Positions 19,184 through 28,224 are shown, counted from the first letter of the stretch. The stretch is 64,000 nt of DNA from Dolichospermum sp. FACHB-1091 (GCF_014697585.1 NZ_JACJSB010000012.1:1-64000), one strand, 5' to 3'. Made by a program: numbers and translations. Notes: generated by a model not told the origin, from the letters alone.

Positions 19184-19310
19184 GCCATGAAATTAATTTC
19201 ATGGCTAATAGCCAAAGTTTACTAAAGTAAACTAGAGATTTTTGATTATTAGTCATCTTCAGATGACTTTTGCTATGAGACTGGGAATTAATTCCCAGTT
19301 GGTTTTTTTT
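19184..19310. repeat. Array of five consecutive palindromes ending in a T-run
   Basis: Five inverted repeats follow each other: a perfect 22-bp palindrome (19184-19205), 'tggctaatagcca' (19202-19214), 'agtttactaaagtaaact' (19216-19233), 'agtcatcttcagatgact' (19251-19268) and a perfect 20-bp palindrome 'actgggaattaattcccagt' (19280-19299), with eight T at 19303-19310. In addition 'tagccaaagt' (19210-19219) pairs 9 of 10 with 'acttttgcta' (19265-19274), so a branched fold is possible. It lies between the GrpE-like and NYN-Hsp70 genes. It may be a mobile repeat, a structured RNA or a terminator complex. Confidence 0.7.
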
Positions 19311-19343
19311 ACCCCTCCTGATTTATGAACTCTTACATTTAAT

Positions 19344-20606
19344 TTATTTATCGCTATTTAACTCTTTCACTTTCGCAGGTGTAATCACTATTTCTCCTAC
19401 CTTCCATCCTTGTTGAATACACTCTACTTGTTTAATTTCCTGTTCATTTACAAACGCTTTTCCTTCCATATAGGCATATTCTGAAAGTTGATCTTGAGAT
19501 AGTTCTAATTTACCTTTTAATGATTTGGGGTAAGGTTCTATCCCCAACTCATGAAATGTTTTCATCAGGTTACGCAGGATAATAAATAGGCTCAAAGCTT
19601 GTTCAGAAGAAAGTTCTGGTTCTCCAGTTTCTTCTGCTTGAGATTCTAATAAACTAATCATCTGCTGTATTTGATTTAAAGCAGGTTGTCTACCATTTTG
19701 CAGAGAATGAGCAATTTCAATTACAGATTCTTGACGTGCTTGGTTACGAGCTTTTTCTAACTGCTGTTCTAGTGCTAATTTTTCTCGTTCTAAAATATTA
19801 ATTTGAGTTCTCAAGTCTCTCTCAATTTGATCCTTCTCTTGATCCTTAGATTGAGCATAGTCAGCAATGATGTCAGCACGGGTTAATCGAAAACGCCTCA
19901 TCAAAGCCATGCTAAACTCTCCAAGTTTAAAGTTTAAACCTGCGGCAATTATTTCCTGAAAAGCTTTTGATGCTGCAAACATTGGTTTAGCATCTTCAGG
20001 AACTAATTCTGGTAGTTGGGCAATAATGAAATAAGTTTTATATTGATTGTTATGAAAGTAATCTATGGTTTCATTCAGTTGAGTTTTTCTATTAATTCTC
20101 TCAGCATCTATCTTGCCATCTACAAATCCATATTTATCGTGATTAATTATGACTTTAATAGCTGTCTGGGATGCTTGATAAACTTCCTGCGGTGTGAGTC
20201 TTTTATATCTGGAAATCTCCTGATAAAATTCATCTGCTTCCGCTTTTTCTGATTGGGGAATTATGCTTAATATTTCCACCCAAGATTCTTGATGATGTTC
20301 GTTAAGGATGCGAATAGCATTTTGGATGATTTTTGCTCGGTTTTCCAGTTCTTGCTGGGGACGCGGGGTAAAATATTTATAGGAGTCTTCTATAAATAAT
20401 AAAAATTGTCCCCAGGGATTTTTTTCTAAAGTTTCTAGATCAAATGCTTCCTTTAAAGAGAGAAAATTGGTTTGATTTTCTTTTTTCTGTAGACGAGGAC
20501 GAGCTAATACAGAATCTTTCTGAGGCTTGATGATTGGTTTGGGAGTGTGGTTATCCATCAAATTTAGCATCCATTTAACTGCTTGATATAATAAATAATA
20601 TGTCAT
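19344..20606 (-). CDS. GrpE-like nucleotide exchange factor with long coiled coil
   Basis: A 420-residue protein. Residues about 40-250 are helical with no recognised domain; about 255-300 is a strongly charged coiled coil (QIERDLRTQINILEREKLALEQ...); the last 110 residues resemble GrpE: two helices (SVIEIAHSLQNGRQPALNQI..., IILRNLMKTFHELGIEPYP) followed by a beta part ending CIQQGWKVGEIVITPAKVK, comparable with GrpE's GY-x-L/I-x-x-R-x-x-R-P-A-x-V. GrpE releases ADP from Hsp70, and the gene is directly upstream of the NYN-Hsp70 gene, so it is probably its exchange factor. The likely start is M13 or M17 (MDNHTPKP, at 20558) rather than M1. Confidence 0.72.
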   Translation of the reverse strand: MTYYLLYQAVKWMLNLMDNHTPKPIIKPQKDSVLARPRLQKKENQTNFLSLKEAFDLETLEKNPWGQFLLFIEDSYKYFTPRPQQELENRAKIIQNAIRILNEHHQESWVEILSIIPQSEKAEADEFYQEISRYKRLTPQEVYQASQTAIKVIINHDKYGFVDGKIDAERINRKTQLNETIDYFHNNQYKTYFIIAQLPELVPEDAKPMFAASKAFQEIIAAGLNFKLGEFSMALMRRFRLTRADIIADYAQSKDQEKDQIERDLRTQINILEREKLALEQQLEKARNQARQESVIEIAHSLQNGRQPALNQIQQMISLLESQAEETGEPELSSEQALSLFIILRNLMKTFHELGIEPYPKSLKGKLELSQDQLSEYAYMEGKAFVNEQEIKQVECIQQGWKVGEIVITPAKVKELNSDK

Positions 20607-20975
20607 CTAACATAATAATTGCATCCAAGCGTAGTTGTAAAGGTGTTACCTGTTTATTTTTCCTAAATTTTGTTGCTACAGGACTTTTTAGCACAGGAAA
20701 GCGATACTTTTCGCCATTATAGACATCATTAGGTAGTATCTGTACAAAAAAAGAAAGGAATGCCTGTAATAACAAACACTCCCAATAACGGATGATAAAA
20801 AATACAACCCATTTTCATCTGCATTCAATCTCAAGAACCTGCAAAAACTTCGTGGCTTATTTACAGGACTTACGCAAAATACCTCTCAAACCCTCTTTTC
20901 TTCCTTATCTTCGCTCCTTCATGGTTCATTATTCCGTGACTTGTGCGTAAGTCCTAATTTAATCACATTCTTCCC
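20607..20975. other. Intergenic region with one MITE, no gene supported
   Basis: This 369-base gap lies upstream of the GrpE-like gene. A 66-codon open frame on the minus strand (20575-20775) overlaps the GrpE-like start and has no recognised similarity. The 91-bp element (20865-20955) takes up the other end. The promoter for the GrpE-like/NYN-Hsp70 unit should lie here, but no confident -35/-10 pair was found. Confidence 0.5.
20865..20955. repeat. 91-bp MITE-like element, copy 2
   Basis: The left end 'aggacttacgca' (20865-20876) and the right end 'tgcgtaagtcct' (20944-20955) are exact 12-bp inverted repeats. Length and ends equal those of the copy at 9865-9955. The interior differs by several substitutions but keeps the order of blocks ('ctctcaaa', 'ggttc', 'attattcc'). 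Confidence 0.75.
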
Positions 20976-21554
20976 TTACCATTTTTCCGCCCAATAAACA
21001 ATTTCTGAAGATGCAATATCAATGGCTACACCATAACTATTACCATGATTCCATTTAGAACCAGGTTGGCTTTTATCTTCGGCTTTTAATACTAATATTT
21101 CATAACTCCTAGGAAAGGTTTCTATTTCTGAATTGCTAGTATAAAAAAACGTTGTTGGTACGCCGTTGGGTTGATTAATATGATTATTTGTATTTCCTCC
21201 CTGGTATTGATGTTGGGAAATTTTTTTGTATTGTTTGAGGAGGTTTTTAATCTTTGCCGGTGGTTCTTTGATCCGAAGTTGTAAAGAACTACTTCCCGGA
21301 GTTAATCCTGAAGCATAAGCCATTTGTAAAACTTGAGTATCAGTAGGAATTTGTGGCGGAAAATGTTGGATTTGTTGAATATCAGCCCATTTGTGATTAC
21401 GAATTTCTTGATATTGTGATGTATCAGTAATTAACTGTAATTGTTTGTTATTACTAGCAGTTTTACTAATCCAGAAACCACCAATAACTAGACCAAAACT
21501 ACCAAAAGACAGTAAAATTATTGTAGCGAGTTTAACAAAAATAGATCGCTTCAT
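20976..21554 (-). CDS. Hypothetical secreted or membrane-anchored protein
   Basis: A 192-residue protein with a basic N-terminus and one hydrophobic segment (about residues 8-30, LATIILLSFGSFGLVIGGF), indicating a signal anchor. The mature part is soluble, rich in Gln, Asn and Pro, with a mid-region QPNGVPTTFFYTSNSEIETFPRSYEI; it looks like a conserved cyanobacterial protein of unknown role. It is separated by 125 bases from the UbiA gene on the same strand. Confidence 0.6.
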   Translation of the reverse strand: MKRSIFVKLATIILLSFGSFGLVIGGFWISKTASNNKQLQLITDTSQYQEIRNHKWADIQQIQHFPPQIPTDTQVLQMAYASGLTPGSSSLQLRIKEPPAKIKNLLKQYKKISQHQYQGGNTNNHINQPNGVPTTFFYTSNSEIETFPRSYEILVLKAEDKSQPGSKWNHGNSYGVAIDIASSEIVYWAEKW

Positions 21555-21679
21555 GAGGCTGGTTGCATCTAGCTTGTAGATTAATATCCCAACCTTTAAA
21601 ACAGTAGTCCTGATAGTTTTGAATCTAGCATTGGTTAGATTGACAAGAAAATTGTGATTTTGTGAGATTAACTACAAAT

Positions 21680-22561
21680 TCACAAAGAACCAATAATCAT
21701 TCCTGCTAAAATTACAAAACCAATCCAGACGTTTTCACGAAACATTTCCCCGTAAGCAGAATTAGGTATTTCTGGCTTTTGTAAGCGGATAATTTGCCAA
21801 ATCCAGCCCATACTAGCCATTATTAAAGTTATCCAAAAAGCGGTATTTAAATTAACTAATAACCCTACTCCAGCTAGAAGTATAATAGTACCAATGAAGA
21901 AAATACCGATCGCTGTAGGAGCATATTTACCAAAAAACAACGCACTAGAATTAATACCAATGCGTTGATCATCTTGGCGATCGCTCATAGCATAAATAGT
22001 ATCAAATCCTAATGTCCATAGTACCGTCGCCCCCCAAAGTAACCAAGTCGGTGTGGTAATATTAGCGGTAACTGCACTCCAACTGATTAACACCGCAAAA
22101 CCCCAAGCTATGGAAAGCACCAATTGAGGCACAGGAAATACCCGTTTTGCACCAGGATACAGGACGATAACGGGAACTGCGGCCACAGACAACCAGAAGC
22201 TTAACCGGTTAAGATAAAAGGCCATTACAGCAGCACAGACCAGGGCGACTATCCCCACCACTATACCAATTTGAACGGAAAGGGCGCGAGATGCAAGGGG
22301 GCGGTTGCGTGTTCTCTCTACTTGGGGGTCAATATCTCTATCCCATAAATCATTAACCACGCAGCCAGCCGCACTGGTAGCGATACTACCGACAATAATC
22401 ACTGCCACCAGGGGTAAGGGGGGTTTACCCGCAGCAGCCAAAAATACCGCCCACAATGCGGGAATCATGAGAATTAATCTGCCTTCAGGTTTATTCCATC
22501 GTAGTAGTAGGGTAATTGTCAGCCATAATGGTTGTTGGTTGGTTTTTTTCGTTTTAAACAT
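21680..22561 (-). CDS. plqA: 4-hydroxybenzoate solanesyltransferase (UbiA family)
   Basis: A 293-residue integral membrane prenyltransferase with about eight or nine hydrophobic segments. The two aspartate-rich prenyl-diphosphate/Mg motifs are NDLWDRDIDPQVERTRNRPL and DRQDDQRIGINS. In cyanobacteria this enzyme attaches a solanesyl chain to 4-hydroxybenzoate, an early step of plastoquinone synthesis. The specific substrate follows from resemblance to the cyanobacterial group, not from motifs alone. Confidence 0.88.
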   Translation of the reverse strand: MFKTKKTNQQPLWLTITLLLRWNKPEGRLILMIPALWAVFLAAAGKPPLPLVAVIIVGSIATSAAGCVVNDLWDRDIDPQVERTRNRPLASRALSVQIGIVVGIVALVCAAVMAFYLNRLSFWLSVAAVPVIVLYPGAKRVFPVPQLVLSIAWGFAVLISWSAVTANITTPTWLLWGATVLWTLGFDTIYAMSDRQDDQRIGINSSALFFGKYAPTAIGIFFIGTIILLAGVGLLVNLNTAFWITLIMASMGWIWQIIRLQKPEIPNSAYGEMFRENVWIGFVILAGMIIGSL

Positions 22562-22835
22562 ATCCGATGATTGTAAATAATACCTTGATTACACCATAAT
22601 TTCATCAGCTAGAAACAATCGGGTATATTGAAAACAAATCAGAATATGATCATGGTTAGGTTAATATTCCCGAAATATCTGAATAACTAACTGGTATTGA
22701 GTTTTTTCTGTAGTTAACAATTAAAAATACGGATTGGACAGAATTTTTGTGAAATTTGTAACAGTTAGCTAATTTATGGTCTCCATCAATGTAATTAATA
22801 TATTTTGAAAATGGGGAGACCTCAAGACCTTATTT

Positions 22836-24509
22836 TTGTCTATTTTTCGAGCGATAATCCAGATGCTGAATTTAATCCCTGTTGACAACAGAAACCAACT
22901 CAATCAACCAGTGCGGGAAAACCAGATGATTGCAGCCATTGATATTGGTACAAATTCTTTACACATGGTAATAGTCAAAATTGAAGCCGCTTTACCATCT
23001 TTTACCATAATTGCGCGGGAAAAAGAAACCGTAAGATTAGGCGATCGCAATTTAATCACTGGTGAACTAAAACCGGAAGTGATGAATAAGGCGATCGCTT
23101 GTTTAGGCAGATTTAAAACTCTTGCCCATAGCTTAGAAGTAAATAATATTGTCGCTGTTGCTACTAGTGCTGTCCGTGAATCTCCCAACGGTAAAGAATT
23201 TCTCCACCAAATCGAAACCGAACTTGGTTTAAGCGTTGACTTGATTTCTGGACCCGAAGAAGCCCGTCGCATCTATTTAGGTGTATTATCGGGGATGGAA
23301 TTTAATCACCAACCGCACATCATTATTGACATTGGTGGTGGTTCAACAGAATTGATTTTAGGAGACAGTGCAGAACCCCGGAGTCTTACCAGTACCAAAA
23401 TTGGCGCAGTCCGCTTAACGGGAGAATTGGTCAACTCTGATCCTATAACCGAAACTGAATTTAAGTACCTACAGGCTTACGCTAAGGGAATGTTAGAGCG
23501 TTCTGTAGAAGAAGTGCAAGAAAAACTCAAAATCGGCGAATTTCCCCAGTTAATCGGCACATCTGGCACAATAGAAACTATTGCTACTATTCACGCTCGG
23601 GAAAAATTAGGTCTTGTTCCTTCTACTTTCAATGGGTATCAATTCAGTCTCCAGGATTTACGTATCTGGGTAACTCGCTTACGGAAGATGACCAATGTGG
23701 AACGGGCTACTATTCCGGGAATGCCGGAGAAAAGGTCAGAGGTGATACTTGCAGGAGCAGTAATTTTACAGGAAGCCATGACCTTGTTAGGCGTGGAATC
23801 CTTAACAGTTTGTGAGCGATCACTTCGAGAAGGAATAATCGTAGACTGGATGCTGGCTCATGGATTCATTGATAACAGATTGCGGTTTCAAACTTCCGTT
23901 AGAGAACGTAGTGTATTAAAAATTGCAAAAAAATACTACAGTAACTTAGAACACAGTGAGCGTATTACCGCTTTCGCGCTAAATATATTTGACCAAACCC
24001 AGGGAAAATTACACTATTGGAATACAGATCAACGTAAGTTATTATGGGCTGCGGCAATTTTACATAATTGTGGTCACTATATTAGCCATTCATCACACCA
24101 TAAACATTCATACTACTTGATTAGAAATGGGGAATTGCTCGGTTATAATGAAACAGAAATCGAGATTATTGCCAACATAGCGCGTTATCATCGCAAATCT
24201 GCACCGAAGAAAAAACATGAGAACTATCGCAATTTACTCCACAAGGAACATCGGACAATGGTTAATCAACTTAGTGCTATTTTAAGGTTAGCTGTTGCTT
24301 TAGATAGAAGACGAATAGGTGCTATTTCTCATGTTAAATGTGAATATTTGCCCAATTTTAAAGAATTTAAGATGTTCATATTTCCATCATTAATTGATGA
24401 TGAATGTGCTTTGGAAATGTGGAGTTTAGATTACAAAAAAGGAGTTTTTGAGGAGGAATTTGGTTTAAGATTTCTGGCAACACTAATGAATAAAGCGAAT
24501 TTTATCTGA
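22836..24509 (+). CDS. ppx: Ppx/GppA phosphatase (exopolyphosphatase-like)
   Basis: A 557-residue ASKHA-fold phosphatase acting on polyphosphate and/or pppGpp. Motifs: AAIDIGTNSLHMVIV (phosphate 1), ATSAVRESPNG, IDIGGGSTELILG (phosphate 2) and GTSGTIETIA. The C-terminal part is an HD-type domain (LHNCGHYISHSSHHKHSYYLI, then IARYHRK). The longest frame uses a TTG at 22836; the ATG at 22863 (MLNLIP) or the ATG at 22926 (MIAAIDIG) are alternatives, and no ribosome binding site decides the matter. Confidence 0.88.
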   Translation: MSIFRAIIQMLNLIPVDNRNQLNQPVRENQMIAAIDIGTNSLHMVIVKIEAALPSFTIIAREKETVRLGDRNLITGELKPEVMNKAIACLGRFKTLAHSLEVNNIVAVATSAVRESPNGKEFLHQIETELGLSVDLISGPEEARRIYLGVLSGMEFNHQPHIIIDIGGGSTELILGDSAEPRSLTSTKIGAVRLTGELVNSDPITETEFKYLQAYAKGMLERSVEEVQEKLKIGEFPQLIGTSGTIETIATIHAREKLGLVPSTFNGYQFSLQDLRIWVTRLRKMTNVERATIPGMPEKRSEVILAGAVILQEAMTLLGVESLTVCERSLREGIIVDWMLAHGFIDNRLRFQTSVRERSVLKIAKKYYSNLEHSERITAFALNIFDQTQGKLHYWNTDQRKLLWAAAILHNCGHYISHSSHHKHSYYLIRNGELLGYNETEIEIIANIARYHRKSAPKKKHENYRNLLHKEHRTMVNQLSAILRLAVALDRRRIGAISHVKCEYLPNFKEFKMFIFPSLIDDECALEMWSLDYKKGVFEEEFGLRFLATLMNKANFI

Positions 24510-24667
24510 ACTGGTAGCGGGCATGTTGTCCGCATTACAAAACTTTAGTAAATTCAATAAATGATATCGAGTTGATAGATATCGAGGCAGAAATTGCTGA
24601 AATTGTGCCAAGGTACATTAATTTTCAATGCAAATTGCGAAGTAGATGTCACCCAAATTAATCGCCT

Positions 24668-25900
24668 TTGCTCAAAATCCCCCTATCCGCTAAAATCGAA
24701 AATGCTGCGTTATTCCTAATTATGTTCGACTCCCAAATCAGTGCTGCTGTTGCGAAACTCTATGATACCTACCCTTTCCCCCCAGAACCCATTCTAGATC
24801 AACCACCACCAGGTTATAATTGGCGCTGGAATTGGTTAGCTGCTTACAACTTTTGTACCGGGAGAAAACCCGAAAATCAACATATCCGTATTTTAGATGC
24901 TGGTTGTGGTTCAGGGGTAGGAACAGAATATTTAGTACATCTTAACCCCCACGCACAGGTAGTGGGAATAGATTTAAGTGCGGGAACTTTAGAAGTAGCA
25001 AAAAAACGCTGTCAAAGCTCCGGTGCTGACCGTGTAGAATTTCATCATCTGAGTATCTATGATGTTGAACAGATACCAGGACAATTTGATCTAATTAATT
25101 GCGTTGGTGTGCTTCATCATTTACCCGATCCTATTCCTGGTATTCAAGCATTAGCGAAAAAACTCGCTCCTGGTGGATTAATGCACATCTTTGTCTATGG
25201 AGAAATAGGAAGATGGGAAATACAACTGATGCAACAAGCGATCGCACTTCTCCAAGGTAACAAACGCGGTGACTATCAAGATGGTGTTCACATTGGTAGA
25301 AAAATCTTTGCTTCTTTACCAGAAAATAACCGTATTGTCAAGCGCGAAAAAGAAAGATGGTCATTAGAAAATCAGCGGGATGAATGTTTTGCTGATATGT
25401 ATGTACATCCCCAGGAGACAGATTACAATATTGATACATTATTTGAATTAATAGACGCTGCTGGTTTAGACTTTGTGGGGTTCTCAAATCCTGGTTTTTG
25501 GCAATTGGAAAATTTGTTAGAAAAAGCACCGGAGTTAATTGAGCGAGCAGCAGAACTCACAGAACGTCAACGGTACAGATTAGTAGAATTATTGAATCCA
25601 GAAGTAGCACATTACGAATTTTTTCTCAGTCGTCCTCCCTTACCCAAAACCGATTGGTCAGCAGATAACAAATTATTAGCAGCTATTCCCGAACTTAACC
25701 CCTGCATAGATGGGTTTCCCAGTCAATGTATATTTAACTATGATTATCAAATTGTTAACTTATCACCAGCAGAATTTGAATTTATGCAAAACTGTGATAG
25801 TATATCTACCGTAGCAGAGATTTTAACCAAAGTCCAGTTTGGGTTAGATGGAGTGAGAAATCTTTGGAAACAACATCTCATTTTACTGACACCCGGTTAA
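24668..25900 (+). CDS. Class I SAM-dependent methyltransferase
   Basis: A methyltransferase with the SAM-binding motif I ILDAGCGSGVGTEYL and the post-motif VGIDLSAGTLEVA; LINCVGVLHHLPDP is motif IV. The likely start is the ATG at 24722 (MFDSQISAAVAKLYD), giving about 392 residues; the first 18 codons of the longest frame look non-native. A C-terminal extension after about residue 300 (ending LWKQHLILLTPG) is outside the Rossmann core. A second degraded copy of this tail sits at 26606-26779. Substrate unknown. Confidence 0.85.
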   Translation: MLKIPLSAKIENAALFLIMFDSQISAAVAKLYDTYPFPPEPILDQPPPGYNWRWNWLAAYNFCTGRKPENQHIRILDAGCGSGVGTEYLVHLNPHAQVVGIDLSAGTLEVAKKRCQSSGADRVEFHHLSIYDVEQIPGQFDLINCVGVLHHLPDPIPGIQALAKKLAPGGLMHIFVYGEIGRWEIQLMQQAIALLQGNKRGDYQDGVHIGRKIFASLPENNRIVKREKERWSLENQRDECFADMYVHPQETDYNIDTLFELIDAAGLDFVGFSNPGFWQLENLLEKAPELIERAAELTERQRYRLVELLNPEVAHYEFFLSRPPLPKTDWSADNKLLAAIPELNPCIDGFPSQCIFNYDYQIVNLSPAEFEFMQNCDSISTVAEILTKVQFGLDGVRNLWKQHLILLTPG

Positions 25901-26127
25901 GTAGAAGAAAACCAAATTTGGGGAAGTTCATCTACATCTTCCACCAAAAAATCTCGATAAACCCAGATTCGAGAAGCTTTGTAGAGATCATTTAAGAAGA
26001 GGAAAAACATTAACTCTCCAGCTTCCGCTAGTGAAAGCAATTGAGATACTTGTGGACTCTGTAAATGTGCAGGTGCAACAATATCTACCACCCAGTTTGT
26101 TTCCACAAAAACCGCTTGAGGCTTCAT
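25897..26127 (-). pseudogene. PIN-domain protein, apparently internally deleted
   Basis: A 76-residue frame. Residues 1-39 (MKPQAVFVETNWVVDIVAPA...LLSLAEAGEL) look like the start of a PIN-domain nuclease, but the central acidic motifs are absent, and the sequence goes on with FLNDLYKASRIWVYRDFLVED, which resembles the end of such a protein. The usual PIN length is 120-180 residues, so a central deletion is inferred. It overlaps the upstream nuclease-like gene by four bases and ends four bases inside the methyltransferase 3' end on the other strand. Confidence 0.45.
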
Positions 26128-26594
26128 GTTGTCACCTTACTCCACCTAGGTCCTGCTGCCCTAACTTCACCAATTCGCAGCAAATTGATTATCCGTCCGC
26201 CAAACAAATTTTTCAAATCATCTGGTAAACTGTCTACATTGGTTTGCAGTTTCAGTTTTTCTAACCATCGCTGAACTTGTGATTCAAACTCAAGATGAGG
26301 ATTTCCCCTCCATTGCTCATCTGCTGGTGGTAAAAAAGAATGTGGCAGTGTAGCTTCACCAACTACATAAATTGATGAACCATGAGAGTCATCAAAAGAA
26401 TCACGCAAAACAGTAACACGCTCTCCTGCTACCAGTAACCCAACTGAGCAACCAAAATCAATCATTGAGCGTTGAAGCTGATTCATAGCATATTGACGTT
26501 GCTTGCTGACATCATTGAGTTTTACTTCAACAATCATCAAATATTCTCCATCTGGGCTAGTGACAATAATATCTGGATGTGATATTTTTTCCAT
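26124..26594 (-). CDS. PD-(D/E)xK nuclease-like hypothetical protein
   Basis: A 156-residue protein. The N-terminus has the restriction-endonuclease-like signature: P7-D8 in SHPDIIVTSPDG and E23-V-K25 in LMIVEVK. The rest (RQYAMNQLQRSMIDFGCSVGLLVAG and so on) fits an alpha/beta nuclease core in which the protein reports on 'knowledge of own DNA' type cleavage is not determinable. It overlaps the truncated PIN gene by 4 bases, suggesting a former two-gene unit. No DNA-binding domain was recognised. The function is unknown; a role in conflict systems is a guess. Confidence 0.55.
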   Translation of the reverse strand: MEKISHPDIIVTSPDGEYLMIVEVKLNDVSKQRQYAMNQLQRSMIDFGCSVGLLVAGERVTVLRDSFDDSHGSSIYVVGEATLPHSFLPPADEQWRGNPHLEFESQVQRWLEKLKLQTNVDSLPDDLKNLFGGRIINLLRIGEVRAAGPRWSKVTT

Positions 26595-26605
26595 AGCAAT
26601 TCTGA

Positions 26606-26779
26606 AATATTGAACTTGAGTTCATAAACAAATGTGATGGTTCTGCCACATTGACTAACATTGTAGCCCAATTAGAGCTACTCTTAAACAGAGTAAGACA
26701 TCTCCTCAAACAACAACTAATCTTACTAACCCCCGCTTCATCAAAAAAATCAGTACCCAGACAATGGTCTGACAACTGA
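26606..26779 (+). pseudogene. C-terminal remnant of a second SAM methyltransferase
   Basis: Frame +2 of this stretch reads NIELEFINKCDGSATLTNIV, then AQLELLLNRVRHLLKQQLIL and LTP before running to a stop at 26777-26779. It matches the end of the methyltransferase at 24668-25900 (AEFEFMQNCDSISTVAEILT... RNLWKQHLILLTPG) in order and spacing. There is no start codon and the rest of the gene is missing. This points to a former tandem pair of methyltransferases, with the nuclease/PIN pair between the intact gene and this remnant. Confidence 0.7.
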
Positions 26780-26797
26780 CAACTGACAACTGACCAC
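26770..26797. repeat. Heptanucleotide tandem repeat (acaactg)n
   Basis: Three consecutive copies of the 7-mer 'acaactg' followed by a variant. The same heptamer recurs at 28284-28329 and 29313-29351. Short tandemly repeated repetitive (STRR) heptamers are typical of heterocyst-forming cyanobacteria. Confidence 0.8.
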
Positions 26798-26910
26798 TAA
26801 CCAAAAATAAGTTAATTGTTTTTTTCTAAAGTATTGTTACCGCGACGTGATATGATTTGGCTGACTGGATGTGCGGTCATCATATTTAAACTGTACTAGT
26901 TTCAAATGCC

Positions 26911-27372
26911 GTGAGCTTGTCAGACGAACCAATTACGCCCACTCAGACAGGACAACAAGATGATAAATCTGGTTTTGAGGACACAAAACCAATAAATTCC
27001 TCCATGGGGGAGTTTTATCAACTCTATCGAGAGTTGATATTGATCACACTTGTTTTAACAGGGATAATCTTTATCTCCGTCTGGATTGCTTATTCACCAA
27101 ACATTGCTCTAAATTATTTATTAGGGGCGTGTGCAGGTGTGCTTTACTTGAGAATGTTGGCGAAAGATGTTGAAAGGTTAGGAAGGGAAAAACAAGAACT
27201 GAGCAAAACTCGGTTAGCCTTGTTAGTAGTGCTGATTCTCCTGGCTGCAAAGTTGAATCAACTGCATATACTACCCATATTCTTGGGATTTCTGACCTAC
27301 AAAGCCACACTCATCATCTATGTAGTTAGGTTAGCGTTAATCTCTGACTCATCCACGCTCCGGCAACCTTAA
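26911..27372 (+). CDS. atpI: ATP synthase subunit I (Atp1)
   Basis: A small 153-residue membrane protein with four hydrophobic segments (the first near residues 42-62), preceding subunit a of the F0F1-ATP synthase. AtpI-type proteins help assemble the c-ring. The start is a GTG at 26911 ([14 protein letters not shown]). The first ~35 residues are polar and variable. It is the first gene of the atp operon; a TATGAT at 26851-26856 may be the -10 element. Confidence 0.87.
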   Translation: MSLSDEPITPTQTGQQDDKSGFEDTKPINSSMGEFYQLYRELILITLVLTGIIFISVWIAYSPNIALNYLLGACAGVLYLRMLAKDVERLGREKQELSKTRLALLVVLILLAAKLNQLHILPIFLGFLTYKATLIIYVVRLALISDSSTLRQP

Positions 27373-27424
27373 AACGCTCCTCTTCTCCAGGTAAAATTGG
27401 AGAAACGATTGAATTGGAAAGAAA

Positions 27425-28180
27425 ATGCTGAATTTTCTGAATGTCTACTCCCTTCCGCTTGCTGAATTGGAAGTGGGTAAACACCTGTACTGGCAAATAG
27501 GCAACTTGAAGCTACATGGTCAGGTGTTTCTCACATCTTGGTTTGTTATTGGCGTACTCGTCCTAGCTTCCGTCTTGGCCAGTAGTAACGTCAAAAGGAT
27601 TCCTAGTGGCTTACAAAACTTGATGGAGTACGCCCTAGAATTTATTCGAGATTTGGCCAAAAACCAGATTGGCGAGAAAGAATATCGCCCCTGGGTGCCG
27701 TTCGTAGGCACTTTGTTTTTGTTCATTTTTGTGTCAAATTGGTCAGGGGCATTAGTTCCTTTTAAGTTAATTCATCTGCCAGAGGGCGAACTGACAGCAC
27801 CCACAAGCGACATTAACACAACTGTTGCCTTAGCGTTGTTGACATCATTAGCGTATTTTTATGCAGGATTCAGCAAAAAGGGTTTGGGTTATTTCGGTAA
27901 CTATGTGCAACCAGTTTCCTTCATGTTGCCATTCAAGATTATTGAAGATTTCACAAAACCTCTGTCCCTAAGCTTCCGTTTATTCGGTAACATCTTAGCT
28001 GATGAACTAGTCGTGGGAGTGCTGGTACTATTAGTACCCTTGTTCGTGCCTCTGCCAGTAATGGCTTTGGGACTATTTACCAGCGCCATTCAAGCACTAA
28101 TTTTTGCCACCCTCGCAGCAGCCTATATTGGCGAAGCGATGGAAGATCATCATGGCGAAGAGCATGAGGGAGAACACTAA
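27425..28180 (+). CDS. atpB: F0F1 ATP synthase subunit a
   Basis: A 251-residue integral membrane subunit of the F0 sector that forms the proton half-channels against the c-ring. The functional arginine is in [12 protein letters not shown]. The conserved C-terminal stretch [20 protein letters not shown] follows. It is 52 bases downstream of atpI and 192 bases upstream of the c subunit gene. Thylakoid membrane location is expected. Confidence 0.96.
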   Translation: MLNFLNVYSLPLAELEVGKHLYWQIGNLKLHGQVFLTSWFVIGVLVLASVLASSNVKRIPSGLQNLMEYALEFIRDLAKNQIGEKEYRPWVPFVGTLFLFIFVSNWSGALVPFKLIHLPEGELTAPTSDINTTVALALLTSLAYFYAGFSKKGLGYFGNYVQPVSFMLPFKIIEDFTKPLSLSFRLFGNILADELVVGVLVLLVPLFVPLPVMALGLFTSAIQALIFATLAAAYIGEAMEDHHGEEHEGEH

Positions 28181-28224
28181 ACCCCCTCAGATGAAAACAG
28201 TCAGCCATTAGGGGAAACAGGACA

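Noticed and set aside
20575-20775. 66-codon minus-strand frame upstream of the GrpE-like gene
   Set aside because: It overlaps the GrpE-like gene start, shows no recognised similarity and has no ribosome binding site.
24510-24667. Possible short coding remnant ('NDIELIDIEAEIAEIVP') before the methyltransferase
   Set aside because: Short, without start codon and with no family I could name; recorded only as a possible decayed fragment.
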